From JAWXBM01 sp964470455 (lineage in GTDB: Bacteria > Pseudomonadota > Gammaproteobacteria > Xanthomonadales > SZUA-36), in the NCBI GenBank assembly GCA_964470455.1, contig CAYYCX010000007.1:19751-83750 (forward strand): 64,000 nucleotides of DNA, written 5' to 3'. Shown here in pieces: positions 25,099-33,640 of this stretch (its first letter is position 1; every line of letters begins with the position of its first letter). The position numbers and the translations under genes were made by a program. A model generated the notes under the pieces. The model did not search any database. It saw nothing but the letters and a program-made list of their open reading frames with translations, and was not told where the DNA came from.

Positions 25099-28000
25099 TT
25101 AGGCACCGTACTCCTTGTCTGGGGAGTCGGCAGCCTTCAATAGTGCATAATCCTGGTGATCCGCATCCGCACCAGGTGAAAACGCGCCAGGCCAGCCGCC
25201 GTGCTGCTCGATGACCTCGTCGATTTCCTTCATCAGGCGAGTCGTCTCGGCCAGGGCGACGACGATCTTCTGGTAGTGGACGATGTCGTCCTTTGAAAGC
25301 GTGCGGCCAGGACGGGGATTCTTGCCGCCCTTGGCTTGCCGGTCCTTGAGCCACTTCTCGCAGACCTGGTAGCCACCGATGCGGAAGTTCCAGACGTTCT
25401 CGCGTACACCCTTGAAGCCAGTGGTCTGGGCCTTGTCCAGCCAAACGGAGTCGCGCGTCCACGAGACTTTTTCGACCTCGGGGTTCTGGCCGCCGATGAA
25501 CTCGGTGATGGGCTGGTCGAGCCAGGGCGATTCCAGCAGATGCAGAGCGGTGAGTTCGCCGCCGAGCCGGGCCAGCGCGCGGAACAGCTCCAGGTTCCTG
25601 GTCAATGGCAGGCGGGGGAAATCAATCTTGAGAAACTCCGCGTAGCGACTGCCGTAAGCTGGGGAAAACAAGATTGCATAGAAATACGAAATCAAATGCT
25701 GCAAATTGCCTTCGTCAATCTCGAGTCCGAGCTTCTTTAACCACTCCCGCCCTGTCTTCGATAGGTTTGGCTCAAAGCCCTGTAGAAGATTCAATCCCGT
25801 TTGTGGTGACACAAACAGCGGCGCTGCATAGCAAGTATCTAGCGTGGAGAGTGCGTCTTTGTGGACAAGGTCGCGAGTTACAAACGCGTGGTACTTCCAC
25901 GGCTCACGAAGGTTTCTTGTAAAACAAATCGCCAGATTTCTACTACCTCGCGGCAAGAGGTTCTGCATAACTTCCGAACGTGGGAGCTCAACGATGTCTG
26001 GATGGTAATAAATCCATTTTGAATCGAAAGGACGGTGAATGGTCAGTGCAATGAACCTTTCCCAATCCGTCTTGGCAGCGAGCGATTTCCTTTTCGCGCT
26101 CAATCGCCACGCGTCTGTGTCAGTTAGGTCAAAGCAGGTTCCGATTTCTCTGTCGCTTACTGAACGGTCTCGAAACTTTTCTATCCGCTCCTTTATTACA
26201 TTCAAATCAAAGGCGAGCGCAAAGTGGTCGCGATGTGTCTTAACGCCTGTGGAATTCACCGGCATTAACTCCGACAGTCTTGGAAACACTTGGTATTCTT
26301 CTCGTAGCCCTTTGTCCTCAACACGAAACACCCAAAAATCTGGGCCGGGATGTAGTGGTGTCCGATTGTCCGTTTGAACCGACTGCTGTCCGAGCTGCCG
26401 ATATTTCTCGGCTCGACTGCCCCAATAATCCACCCGGTTGAACGAGCTTTCGGCCTTGTTGATTTGGGAACGCAGCAAACAAATGGCCACACCCTGCTTA
26501 ATATCAAAAACGTTTTCGTCAGATTCGTGGCCTCCTTTCGCTTCTCCATAAAGTGTATTTCCGTGGAGGTCAACGAACGTTCCATGATGAAATGATTTTA
26601 ATAGGCTATAACGCAACCCACGGAAGGTTGGATTGGTGAGATAGCTATGGTTAGTGATGTAGCCCAAAACTCCGGTTCCTGTTGACGTGATTGCGACCTC
26701 GGCGGTGCGAATAAACTTGATGTAGTCGTCTTGGATATTTTTCTCAAATTGCCGAGCGCCCTTCTCAACAATTCGCAGACCGTTAATCTGCTTGTAAGGG
26801 GCAACGATTGCTCGGTGACTCTCGGATAGATTGGAGGAATTTATTGAATACGGCGGATTGCCGATGACGACGGTGAACCGCTGGCGGCGTTTGATCGCGT
26901 TGACCGCTTGCGCTTCGTGCCCCAGCGCATCAAATAGTCCAGCCGATTTGGTGTCAGCTAGTGCCGACGATGGTTCCAACGCGTTCGTCAAGTACACTCG
27001 TGCACGTTCGTCGCTTCCAAAGCGGTAGCCCGTCTCGTAGAGCTTCAGCCCGATCTTCAGGTGCGCGATGGCATAGGGTGCCATAAGCAGCTCGTAGCCG
27101 TGCAGACGCGTCAGCAGGTGCTTCGGCACGTATTCGTTCCACAGCGCGTCGATCTTCTTCTCACTATGCCCCTGTGCTTGCCACTTGGCGACAAGTGTCT
27201 TGTGGATGACGTCGATGACCTCTACGAGAAAGGTGCCGGTGCCGGAGGCCGGGTCGAGGATCTGGACGAAGTCCTGGTCGGGCGCGACACCCTCGGGAAT
27301 CTTCAGGTCCTTATGCCGCTTAGCCATCTCGGCCCAGGTGGTCGTGTCGGCAAGACCGTCGGCGAGACAGAACTCGATGCGCAGCAGCTCGTCCACCGAG
27401 CGCACGATGTAGGAGACTACCGGGCGCGGGGTGTAGAAGACGCCGCGCTGCGTACGCTTCTTGGCATCGTACTCCTTGAGGAAGAGTTCGTAGAAGTGGA
27501 TGACCGGATCTTCCTGGGGGTTCCGGTCGCCGAAATCGCGGACGACGGCCTCCATGTTTGCATCGTCGAGTAGGTCGACCACCTCGGAGACGCCTAGTTC
27601 GTCGAAGTCGATGCCTGGCCCACCCGCCTTACCGCGCCGCCCGCCAACCTTGAGGAAAGTCTCCATCAGCTCGCGCAGGAAGGGATTCGTGCGCATGTGG
27701 GCGGCAAAGTCATCAGCCGTCTTTTTATGTGGGTCGGCGATGCGTGCAGAGAGCAGGCCATACGCGATGGTCTGCGCGTACATGTCGGCGAAGCCGTCGG
27801 CGTCGAGGTCGTGGACCAGCGCCTCCTGAAACGCCTTCATGAGCCGGGTGAGCGGACCCTTGTCGGTTTCGATGGCGAGTGCGGTCCTGATGCGGTCGCG
27901 AATGTTGCGCGCCAGCTCTGCCAATCGGATCGAGAGTTCCTTGGAGGTGGTGACAGTTTCGCGGTGCCCCAGAGTAAACGCGGCGCGCCACTGCGTGCGC

Positions 28001-28563
28001 CAAGCCTCGGCGTTTGCATCGTCTTCCGGCCAGGCGAGATTGGAGGTTAGTTCGCGAGCCACGGCATCAAGGTGCAGTGCGGTGTCTCGATTATCCCAAC
28101 CAAGTACCTTCAGGGTGGGCAGGTCGTGGCCGTCCTTGGCCCGCGAGAATTGAGCGAAGCTGATCTGCCGCTCTTCCCCCTCGCCGTAGTTAGAAACGAA
28201 GAGCAGGTCGTCGGCGGCCCAGGCTGTGCGATCAGCACTATTTGCAGATGAGCGCTTCTTGATTGCTACTTGGCTGAGGATTCGGCGCAGCGCGACTACA
28301 GGAAGCTTTTTTGGCTCAAACTTGACGAAAAATATGCCCCATGGTTGCTGAGGCGATAGGGGGCGCAGTCGTTTGATTTCCTGGATCTTGGCTGCTGTCT
28401 TTTCGTCGATGCCAAGCTCATCTGCCGTGAAGTCGTAGAAGAGGTCGTCCACATCTTCGAACGAATCGCGACCGATGGGCCAGCCCATTTCATCGCGCAA
28501 ATAGGCGATAAGCTGCGGGAAGGTTTTGATTCTTGCCAGTTCGGCGCGGTGGTCGGTCGGCAT
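25099..28563 (-). CDS. Eco57I/type ISP-like DNA adenine methyltransferase
   Basis: This 1154-residue protein is a large N6-adenine DNA methylase of the Eco57I/type ISP style. The SAM motif DPASGTGTFLVEVID lies near residues 435-448 and the catalytic NPPY motif (VVIGNPPYS) near residue 568. An N-terminal region of about 400 residues precedes the methylase core, and a C-terminal target-recognition-like region of about 450 residues follows, ending near LMKEIDEVIEQHGGWPGAFS. It begins four bases after the stop of the helicase gene, so the two form one operon. No classical PD-(D/E)xK nuclease motif was evident at its N-terminus, so DNA cleavage may be supplied by the partner PLD-helicase. Role: host DNA marking in a restriction-modification-like system. 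Confidence 0.85.
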   Translation of the reverse strand: MPTDHRAELARIKTFPQLIAYLRDEMGWPIGRDSFEDVDDLFYDFTADELGIDEKTAAKIQEIKRLRPLSPQQPWGIFFVKFEPKKLPVVALRRILSQVAIKKRSSANSADRTAWAADDLLFVSNYGEGEERQISFAQFSRAKDGHDLPTLKVLGWDNRDTALHLDAVARELTSNLAWPEDDANAEAWRTQWRAAFTLGHRETVTTSKELSIRLAELARNIRDRIRTALAIETDKGPLTRLMKAFQEALVHDLDADGFADMYAQTIAYGLLSARIADPHKKTADDFAAHMRTNPFLRELMETFLKVGGRRGKAGGPGIDFDELGVSEVVDLLDDANMEAVVRDFGDRNPQEDPVIHFYELFLKEYDAKKRTQRGVFYTPRPVVSYIVRSVDELLRIEFCLADGLADTTTWAEMAKRHKDLKIPEGVAPDQDFVQILDPASGTGTFLVEVIDVIHKTLVAKWQAQGHSEKKIDALWNEYVPKHLLTRLHGYELLMAPYAIAHLKIGLKLYETGYRFGSDERARVYLTNALEPSSALADTKSAGLFDALGHEAQAVNAIKRRQRFTVVIGNPPYSINSSNLSESHRAIVAPYKQINGLRIVEKGARQFEKNIQDDYIKFIRTAEVAITSTGTGVLGYITNHSYLTNPTFRGLRYSLLKSFHHGTFVDLHGNTLYGEAKGGHESDENVFDIKQGVAICLLRSQINKAESSFNRVDYWGSRAEKYRQLGQQSVQTDNRTPLHPGPDFWVFRVEDKGLREEYQVFPRLSELMPVNSTGVKTHRDHFALAFDLNVIKERIEKFRDRSVSDREIGTCFDLTDTDAWRLSAKRKSLAAKTDWERFIALTIHRPFDSKWIYYHPDIVELPRSEVMQNLLPRGSRNLAICFTRNLREPWKYHAFVTRDLVHKDALSTLDTCYAAPLFVSPQTGLNLLQGFEPNLSKTGREWLKKLGLEIDEGNLQHLISYFYAILFSPAYGSRYAEFLKIDFPRLPLTRNLELFRALARLGGELTALHLLESPWLDQPITEFIGGQNPEVEKVSWTRDSVWLDKAQTTGFKGVRENVWNFRIGGYQVCEKWLKDRQAKGGKNPRPGRTLSKDDIVHYQKIVVALAETTRLMKEIDEVIEQHGGWPGAFSPGADADHQDYALLKAADSPDKEYGA

Positions 28564-28567
28564 CAGC

Positions 28568-31165
28568 TCACCCCTCGTTGAGTTCCATCCAGCAGCGAAG
28601 TGCCGGCTTCACGCCTACAGGAGCGTCTATTCGTTTCAGGTAGGTGTTCTTGATGTGCTTCTCCAATTTGCCACGAATGTCCACAAGCTCAGGTTCTTCG
28701 TTGGTGCATTTACGAGGCGTGTCCGGTTTGGAGCGAATGTTGAACACGATTTCACCTGGATCCTCCAGGATCATGTCACGGCCGATGTCGTACAGGTACC
28801 AGCGGGTAGTCCCGGCTTCTTCAGTAAACTCGCCAGCCTCTCTGTCTAATGCAGGTAAGGCGTAACAGAAGAAAACTCCAACAGTTCCCCGGGTCACTCT
28901 TTTGCGCCCACTGAAGATTGCACCTGGGAATTTCCGCAGGCGTGATTCGAGTTGAAGATCAGCTTGCAGCAGTGCCTGATACTCCAGATGCATGTCCTCG
29001 ACTGCGGTCCTGGTCCCCTCGTATGCAGAATTGAATTCCTTGAGTGCTTCGAAATCGTCATCGGGAGTCAGTAACTTTCTACCCTCAATACCAAGTGTTT
29101 TGGAAATCAACAGAGTTTTCTGGGTCACTTTGCTGTAAAGCGTAAGTATCTCATTCAGCTCATCCGGTGGCAGAAAGTTCCAGAAACTGACCTTGCCACG
29201 TGAAGGCTCCACTTCCGGGTGACCTGCAATCAGGCGGGTTTCTACGTTCGGGTTCATTCGCCGGTCCACGCGACCAATTCGTTGCATCAGGCGCACTGGA
29301 TTCCAATGGATGTCGTAGTTGATCATCCGCGAAGCATCCTGCAGGTTAAGGCCTTCTGAAAGCACGTCCGTGGAAATCAGGACACGGATTTCCTCATGTC
29401 CTCTCGCCTGCAGTTCGGCCGAGGAAGTGCCGTTGTAGTAGGGCGAGAATCGCTGAATGATGTCCGCCCGGTTGGCTTTGGTGGCGCTGTCAACCTGTCC
29501 GACTCCATCGATGCCGGCTTCATCCAGTTCGCGCTTGAGATACCGGGCAGTGTCCGCAAACTCGGTGAAAATCAGCACTTTCTGTCTGGCTAACTCCTTG
29601 GATTTGAGCAGCCTGATGAGCTTCTGCAGTTTGTCGTCATGTTTGGGCTCAAACTTTCTGGCTTCAGCGATAAAATGAACCAATTGATCCAGATCGCGAT
29701 AGGTTTCCGCCATCATGGCCGAGAGGTCGTATTCCTCGCGGTTGAGTCGTTTGACGGCATCGAGCAGCTCCTGGGGAACGACGTCCTCATCATCGTCATC
29801 GCCATCGCCCCAGAACGCAAACTGCCGCTGCCGTGCGTACCCCAATGCCTCGGCATTCGCTTCTTTCCAGATTTCGAGCTTTTTCAGTTCACCAGAGGTT
29901 TCGCTGTGTACTTCGAGAAAAGCCAAAAGCTTCTGCTGCAACCGGTCGCATGACAACTCAAATGCCACAACGGAACTTTCGAACCGCTTCAAAAAGTTGG
30001 TGCGAATGAGACCAATAACGGCTTTTTGTCGGTTTTCCTCAAAGGGATCGATGCTGGCATCCGGGCCCTTATACCAGAACAGGGGGTAATACATGGGCAA
30101 TGTAAAAAGCGGGTTCTGGCGCGTAAATGCGTTCTCGAACATATCCAGCAAACGGCCGTAGGTTTTGCGAATGGAATATGCGGCAACCTGTGGAGCTTTC
30201 CGGTCAGGGAACACAGCGGCTTTGCCGGTTTCCCTCACCTGGCTTTCCCGCGCATACGCCCGGCTGCGCTGAACAACCAACTCACGGAAAATATTGTCGG
30301 TGGCCAGCAGTTCCTGAACTTCCGGCATATGTTCGGAGACACCAAACAGGTCATGGCCAACCCGCTCACGCAGTGACTTTTCCATTTGATTGAAGTGGGC
30401 GCGGAGATTATTGACACCGACGGTACGCGCAAAATAGGTTTCATCTCTTCGAGAGAACAGTTCAACCATGTGCCTGAAGTCGCTCAGGCGATTGTTGATG
30501 GGCGTGGCTGTGAGCATGAACAGCGTTTTTGGACGCTGCGAATTATCCAGGAGATCGTACAGTCGGTAGTAACGAGATGGCTCGATATCTTTGTCCTCGT
30601 CGCCCAGCCTACCCGGATTCCGGAAGTGGTGTGCTTCGTCGATGATGACTACATCTGCCAGCTCGGCAATTCGTTGAAACCTTTCAGGAAAGTCGCCCTT
30701 ACGACCCAAGTCAGTGTGGCTGAATACCGCCAGGTTGCTGAAATCGGAGCTCCCTCCCATACCGCCGATGTGGGGCAACCAGTCTCTCAAGTGAGGCTCC
30801 CACACCCCTTCCTTTGCGGCTTTGGGCGCGAATAGGACGACCCGCTTTCCCTCGTGAAGTACGAGTCGTTCGATTAGCATGAGTCCCACAAATGTCTTGC
30901 CCAAGCCCACGCCATCGCACAGAAATGCACCGCCATGCTGGCGGGCTATTTTCATCAATGCCCAATATGCTTCCTTTTGGTAGCGATCGATGCGTGGGTA
31001 CATTTTCGAGCGTGTTTCGTCCCACTCGTTAGCAGTCAATTCATGTCCACGAAAGAACTCCTGCAAAGCTTTCGTATAGACATCAAACGGGGAAAAGAGC
31101 TGCGTGTGGCGATCAATAGCTTCAATAACTTCTTCCCATGTTTCGCATTCTTCAATATCTCGGTA
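28568..31165 (-). CDS. SNF2-type helicase part of a PLD-helicase fusion (continues past N gap)
   Basis: The longest run from a start codon begins at a TTG at 31066, but the reading frame stays open for 33 more codons to the N gap and encodes helical sequence in a matching frame, so this is the C-terminal part of a larger protein whose N-terminus is the PLD part at 31176-31770. Helicase motifs counted from the TTG: Walker A GVGLGKT at 52-58, DEAH at 143-146, motif III LTATPINN, and the later SEGLNLQDASRMINYD and QRIGRVDR. This is a superfamily 2 SNF2-like ATPase that would translocate on DNA. In the operon it lies directly before the methylase gene. Role: restriction or translocation arm of the module. 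Confidence 0.85.
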   Translation of the reverse strand, partial: YRDIEECETWEEVIEAIDRHTQLFSPFDVYTKALQEFFRGHELTANEWDETRSKMYPRIDRYQKEAYWALMKIARQHGGAFLCDGVGLGKTFVGLMLIERLVLHEGKRVVLFAPKAAKEGVWEPHLRDWLPHIGGMGGSSDFSNLAVFSHTDLGRKGDFPERFQRIAELADVVIIDEAHHFRNPGRLGDEDKDIEPSRYYRLYDLLDNSQRPKTLFMLTATPINNRLSDFRHMVELFSRRDETYFARTVGVNNLRAHFNQMEKSLRERVGHDLFGVSEHMPEVQELLATDNIFRELVVQRSRAYARESQVRETGKAAVFPDRKAPQVAAYSIRKTYGRLLDMFENAFTRQNPLFTLPMYYPLFWYKGPDASIDPFEENRQKAVIGLIRTNFLKRFESSVVAFELSCDRLQQKLLAFLEVHSETSGELKKLEIWKEANAEALGYARQRQFAFWGDGDDDDEDVVPQELLDAVKRLNREEYDLSAMMAETYRDLDQLVHFIAEARKFEPKHDDKLQKLIRLLKSKELARQKVLIFTEFADTARYLKRELDEAGIDGVGQVDSATKANRADIIQRFSPYYNGTSSAELQARGHEEIRVLISTDVLSEGLNLQDASRMINYDIHWNPVRLMQRIGRVDRRMNPNVETRLIAGHPEVEPSRGKVSFWNFLPPDELNEILTLYSKVTQKTLLISKTLGIEGRKLLTPDDDFEALKEFNSAYEGTRTAVEDMHLEYQALLQADLQLESRLRKFPGAIFSGRKRVTRGTVGVFFCYALPALDREAGEFTEEAGTTRWYLYDIGRDMILEDPGEIVFNIRSKPDTPRKCTNEEPELVDIRGKLEKHIKNTYLKRIDAPVGVKPALRCWMELNEG

Positions 31166-31175
31166 NNNNNNNNNN
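31166..31175. other. Scaffold gap (10 N) inside the PLD-helicase gene
   Basis: Ten N bases interrupt one gene. The frame upstream ends at an N-adjacent codon of the PLD part and the frame downstream is the helicase's. The fusion stays in frame if the real gap is 2 modulo 3, so the N count is a placeholder. Any split of this gene at this point is artificial. Confidence 0.9.
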
Positions 31176-31770
31176 TAGCATAAATAACTTCTTCAGACAC
31201 CTCACTAGCTTCATTCCAATGGGTCTCAAACCATTCCTGTAACTGCGCTACTTCGCGTGCGCTCTGTACCTGGATATTGAGTTCAATATTCTTGGTGAGA
31301 CCGGGTGCAGTGAAATTGCTGGAACCGACCAGTGCCTGCGAGCCAACTACTTCCAGCTTGGCGTGGGTGATGTATGCCTTGGCGTGGAACTTGTCCTTGT
31401 CATACACCCGACATTCAATTTTCTGGGAGCGCATCGCTTCGAGGATTGAAGGAACACCATGAAGAAAGGGGTTTTTGTCTTTTTCCGCTTCCAGACTGGT
31501 ATCAAGTATCTCGGTGGCTCGTTTTCGAACTGCTTCAAGAAGGGCTTTGCGGGTGCGCTGGGTTGTTTCGGCTCCCATGAGGATGCGTATCTTCTCGAGG
31601 GGCTGCCACTTCCCGTCGAGCGCAAGGAGAGATCCAATTTCGAAGAAGCCAGTTGCAATATCAAAGGCTCGAGCAATGCCTGTCCATTCTTCCAGATACC
31701 GAAGCGCTGTCCATCCGGAGACACTGTTGTCAACGATGAAAAGGTCACGGCCTCTGGGATGATCAGACAT
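31176..31770 (-). CDS. PLD-nuclease-like N-terminal part of the PLD-helicase fusion
   Basis: The 198 residues before the gap contain a phospholipase D-like nuclease domain: His129 and Lys131 in FHAKAYITHAKLEVVG, followed by GSSNFTAPG (residues 149-157), the HxK...GSxN pattern of the PLD/nuclease superfamily. The first half (DLFIVDNSVSGWTALRYLEEW) is the N-terminal alpha/beta part. One HKD site is visible, so activity would need a dimer, as for bacterial nucleases of this group. It continues directly into the helicase part across the N gap. The PLD-SNF2 pair followed by a large DNA methylase resembles a restriction-modification-like layout without an obvious third (DUF1998) gene. Confidence 0.82.
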
Positions 31771-31920
31771 TTGAACCCCTTTTTATGGCTTATTTGCTGG
31801 TATTTGGTCACCTTGTTCCAATTGAATTACTGATGCAAGGAGCAACCGTCCAGCTGACTGTGCTAAAGCATTGTTTATCAAGCTTGAGTGTAAGTAAAGC
31901 CAAGCGTCAAAGACATCTGA

Positions 31921-32601
31921 TCAGGTCACAAACTTCCGCGCGCCTTCGATGAACTCTTCCGCCGAGCGGGCTTTCTGGCGGTCGGTGGGCACCTGGAGTC
32001 CGCGCTGCACGGCGGGCCGTTCGTGGATCGTCGCAATCCAGCGGGTAAGATGTTCCAGGTCCCCGGTTTCAACACCTGACCAGTTTGCTGAACGGGCCCA
32101 GCAGAAATTGGCGATATCGGCGATCGAGTAATCACCCGCCAGGTATTCGTGGCCTGCAAGGCGCTGGTCGAGGATTTCCAGCAAACGCCGCGACTCCCGC
32201 TGGTAGCGCTCGATGGCGTAGGGAATCTTCTCGCTGTGGTAGCGGTAGAACACATTCGCCTGGCCCATCATCGGCCCCAGCCCGGCTTTCTGGAACATCA
32301 GCCACTGGATCACCTGCGAATGTTGCTTGAACGTGGCGGGCGTATTCGGCGGCAGGAACGCGCCAGCCTTGTCCGCCAGGTACATCAGGATGGCACCGGA
32401 TTCGAACACCGGGAAATCATCCTCGTCGTGATCGACGATGGCGGGTATGCGGCCGTTGGGATTGATCTGCAGGAACCAGTCCTGCTTCTGCTCCAGCCTG
32501 CTCAACTGCATGGCATGTACCTGGTAATCCAGCGCGCACTCTTCCAGCATGATGGAGGCTTTGTAGCCGTTGGGCGTACGGGCGGTGTAAAGCGTGATCA
32601 T
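31921..32601 (-). CDS. Glutathione S-transferase (YfcG/nu-class-like)
   Basis: This intact 226-residue GST has a thioredoxin-like N-terminal domain (MITLYTARTPNGYK, with Thr9 and Asn11 in the positions used by YfcG-type enzymes) and the INPNGRIPAIVDHDEDD segment, followed by the all-helical domain with DYSIADIANFCWAR. It likely acts as a thiol-disulfide or organic-peroxide reducing enzyme. Its 3' end lies exactly at the right edge of the island: the last 58 bases are repeated perfectly at 18711-18768. It is therefore probably the chromosomal attachment gene for the island. It ends at TGA with no other gene overlapping. Confidence 0.92.
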   Translation of the reverse strand: MITLYTARTPNGYKASIMLEECALDYQVHAMQLSRLEQKQDWFLQINPNGRIPAIVDHDEDDFPVFESGAILMYLADKAGAFLPPNTPATFKQHSQVIQWLMFQKAGLGPMMGQANVFYRYHSEKIPYAIERYQRESRRLLEILDQRLAGHEYLAGDYSIADIANFCWARSANWSGVETGDLEHLTRWIATIHERPAVQRGLQVPTDRQKARSAEEFIEGARKFVT

Positions 32602-32662
32602 GTTGCGATCCGCGATCAGGTTGTGCCGAGAAGTTGTACGGTCATGAGCGGTAGTGTCAGAG

Positions 32663-33418
32663 TCATTGTTTGGCCAGCCAGCTTAACATGGCCGCCGACA
32701 CTTCCTCGGGCGCTTCCAGGGTGACCATATGGCCGCTGCCCTTGATGAGCAGCAGGTTTGAACCGGTGATCCCCTGAGCCAGTTGCTCGCTCATCCATGG
32801 CGGGCACACCTGGTCCTCTTCGCCGCAGATCACCAGGCTGGGGCAGCGGATTTCGCCCAGCAATTCGCGGTAATCGCGACGGGTGTTGAGCGCCTGGCAC
32901 TGGCGCAGGTAGATATCAGCGCCGAGCAACTGCCCCATGTCCTGGATTTCCCACTTGATCAGGGAGTCATCCTGGTTGGCCTTGCCCAGGGAGGGAGGGA
33001 TCAGAACTTCCTGCATCAGCTTGGCCATGGGTTCGCGCCTGGCGCGTTCCATCAGCGCCAGCCGCGGCTCGATCTGGTGCGGCTTTTCATTGCGCGCCGT
33101 GCTGCCCAGCAACGCCAGGCGCAGCACCCGGTCCGGCGCCTGGCGCCAGATTTCCAGCGCCACGATGCCGCCCATGGAGAATCCGGCCAGGGAAAAATTT
33201 TCCGGGGCGGATTGAAGGATGAGCCGGGCGATTTCCTCGATGGTATCGGCGGTGGTGATATCCGCCACACGGATTTCGGAGCAGCGCACTCCGAGGGCCG
33301 CCAGCTGGTGCCGCCAGACGCGTTCGTCGTTCATCATGCCGGGGACCAGCAGGAGAGGGGCGAAGGTGTTTCGGTCGTTCAAGATCGGATTGCTCCCTGG
33401 ACTGTAGGAGGCAGCCAT
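32663..33418 (-). CDS. Alpha/beta hydrolase
   Basis: A 251-residue alpha/beta-hydrolase fold enzyme. The nucleophile elbow GFSMGG places Ser81 in the active site, with an Asp in GEEDQVCPP and a His in GSGHMVTLE completing the triad. The first strand carries the oxyanion HG-like segment LLLVPGMMND. The ATG (33416-33418) lies inside a dispersed palindromic repeat (GGCAGCCATGCTGCC), so its first residues MAASYSPGS are repeat-derived; a TTG a few codons later is another possible start. The enzyme is soluble with no signal peptide. Substrate unknown; it is close to MenH-like and esterase-like enzymes. It stands between gst and the repeat array. Confidence 0.83.
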   Translation of the reverse strand: MAASYSPGSNPILNDRNTFAPLLLVPGMMNDERVWRHQLAALGVRCSEIRVADITTADTIEEIARLILQSAPENFSLAGFSMGGIVALEIWRQAPDRVLRLALLGSTARNEKPHQIEPRLALMERARREPMAKLMQEVLIPPSLGKANQDDSLIKWEIQDMGQLLGADIYLRQCQALNTRRDYRELLGEIRCPSLVICGEEDQVCPPWMSEQLAQGITGSNLLLIKGSGHMVTLEAPEEVSAAMLSWLAKQ

Positions 33419-33635
33419 GCTGCCGAAAAATCACCACCTGTCGCGAGCGTGGCTCGCTCCCACAACTACCAAATGGTCACTGGGTTTGTGGGAGGCAGCC
33501 ATGCTGCCGAAAATTCGCCGCCTGTTGCGAGCTTGGCTCGCTTCCACAACTACCAAATGGTCACTGGGTTTGTGGGAGGCAGCCATGCTGCCGAAAAATC
33601 ACCACCTGTCGCGAGCGTGGCTCGCTCCCACCATT
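33404..33635. repeat. 84-bp tandem array of the two-armed dispersed repeat
   Basis: Nearly three copies of an 84-bp unit start at 33404, 33488 and 33572. Each holds GGAGGCAGCCATGCTGCC, then GCGAGC(G/T)TGGCTCGCT(C/T)CC, joined by the unit's CAACTACCAAATGGTCACTGG spacer. The unequal copies suggest slippage or repeated duplication. The first copy contributes the start codon of the alpha/beta hydrolase gene. Confidence 0.9.
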
Positions 33636-33640
33636 GCAAA

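Larger units (their letters stand above)
18711..31978. mobile_element. Genomic (defence) island bounded by 58-bp gst direct repeats
   Basis: A perfect 58-bp direct repeat, the 3' end of gst, is found at 18711-18768 and 31921-31978. Between them, base composition drops and the gene content changes to XRE-ImmA, HNH-like, DUF3800, a HEPN-like fusion, an IS5 element and a restriction-modification-like module. The intact gst on the right and the broken gst piece on the left are what site-specific or homologous integration into a gene's 3' end leaves behind. No integrase, recombinase or other mobility gene apart from the IS is present, so the island is either decayed or moved by another element. 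Confidence 0.7.

Noticed and set aside
25099..31770. Complete DISARM system
   Set aside because: A methylase, helicase and PLD domain are present, but no DUF1998 (DrmB) or DrmA gene is seen, and PLD and helicase are fused.
18711..31978. Integrative element with its own integrase
   Set aside because: No tyrosine or serine recombinase, excisionase or plasmid gene was found between the gst repeats; only an IS5 transposase is present.
33404..33635. CRISPR-like array
   Set aside because: The 84-bp units are near-identical across their whole length, with no unique spacers, and no Cas gene is near.
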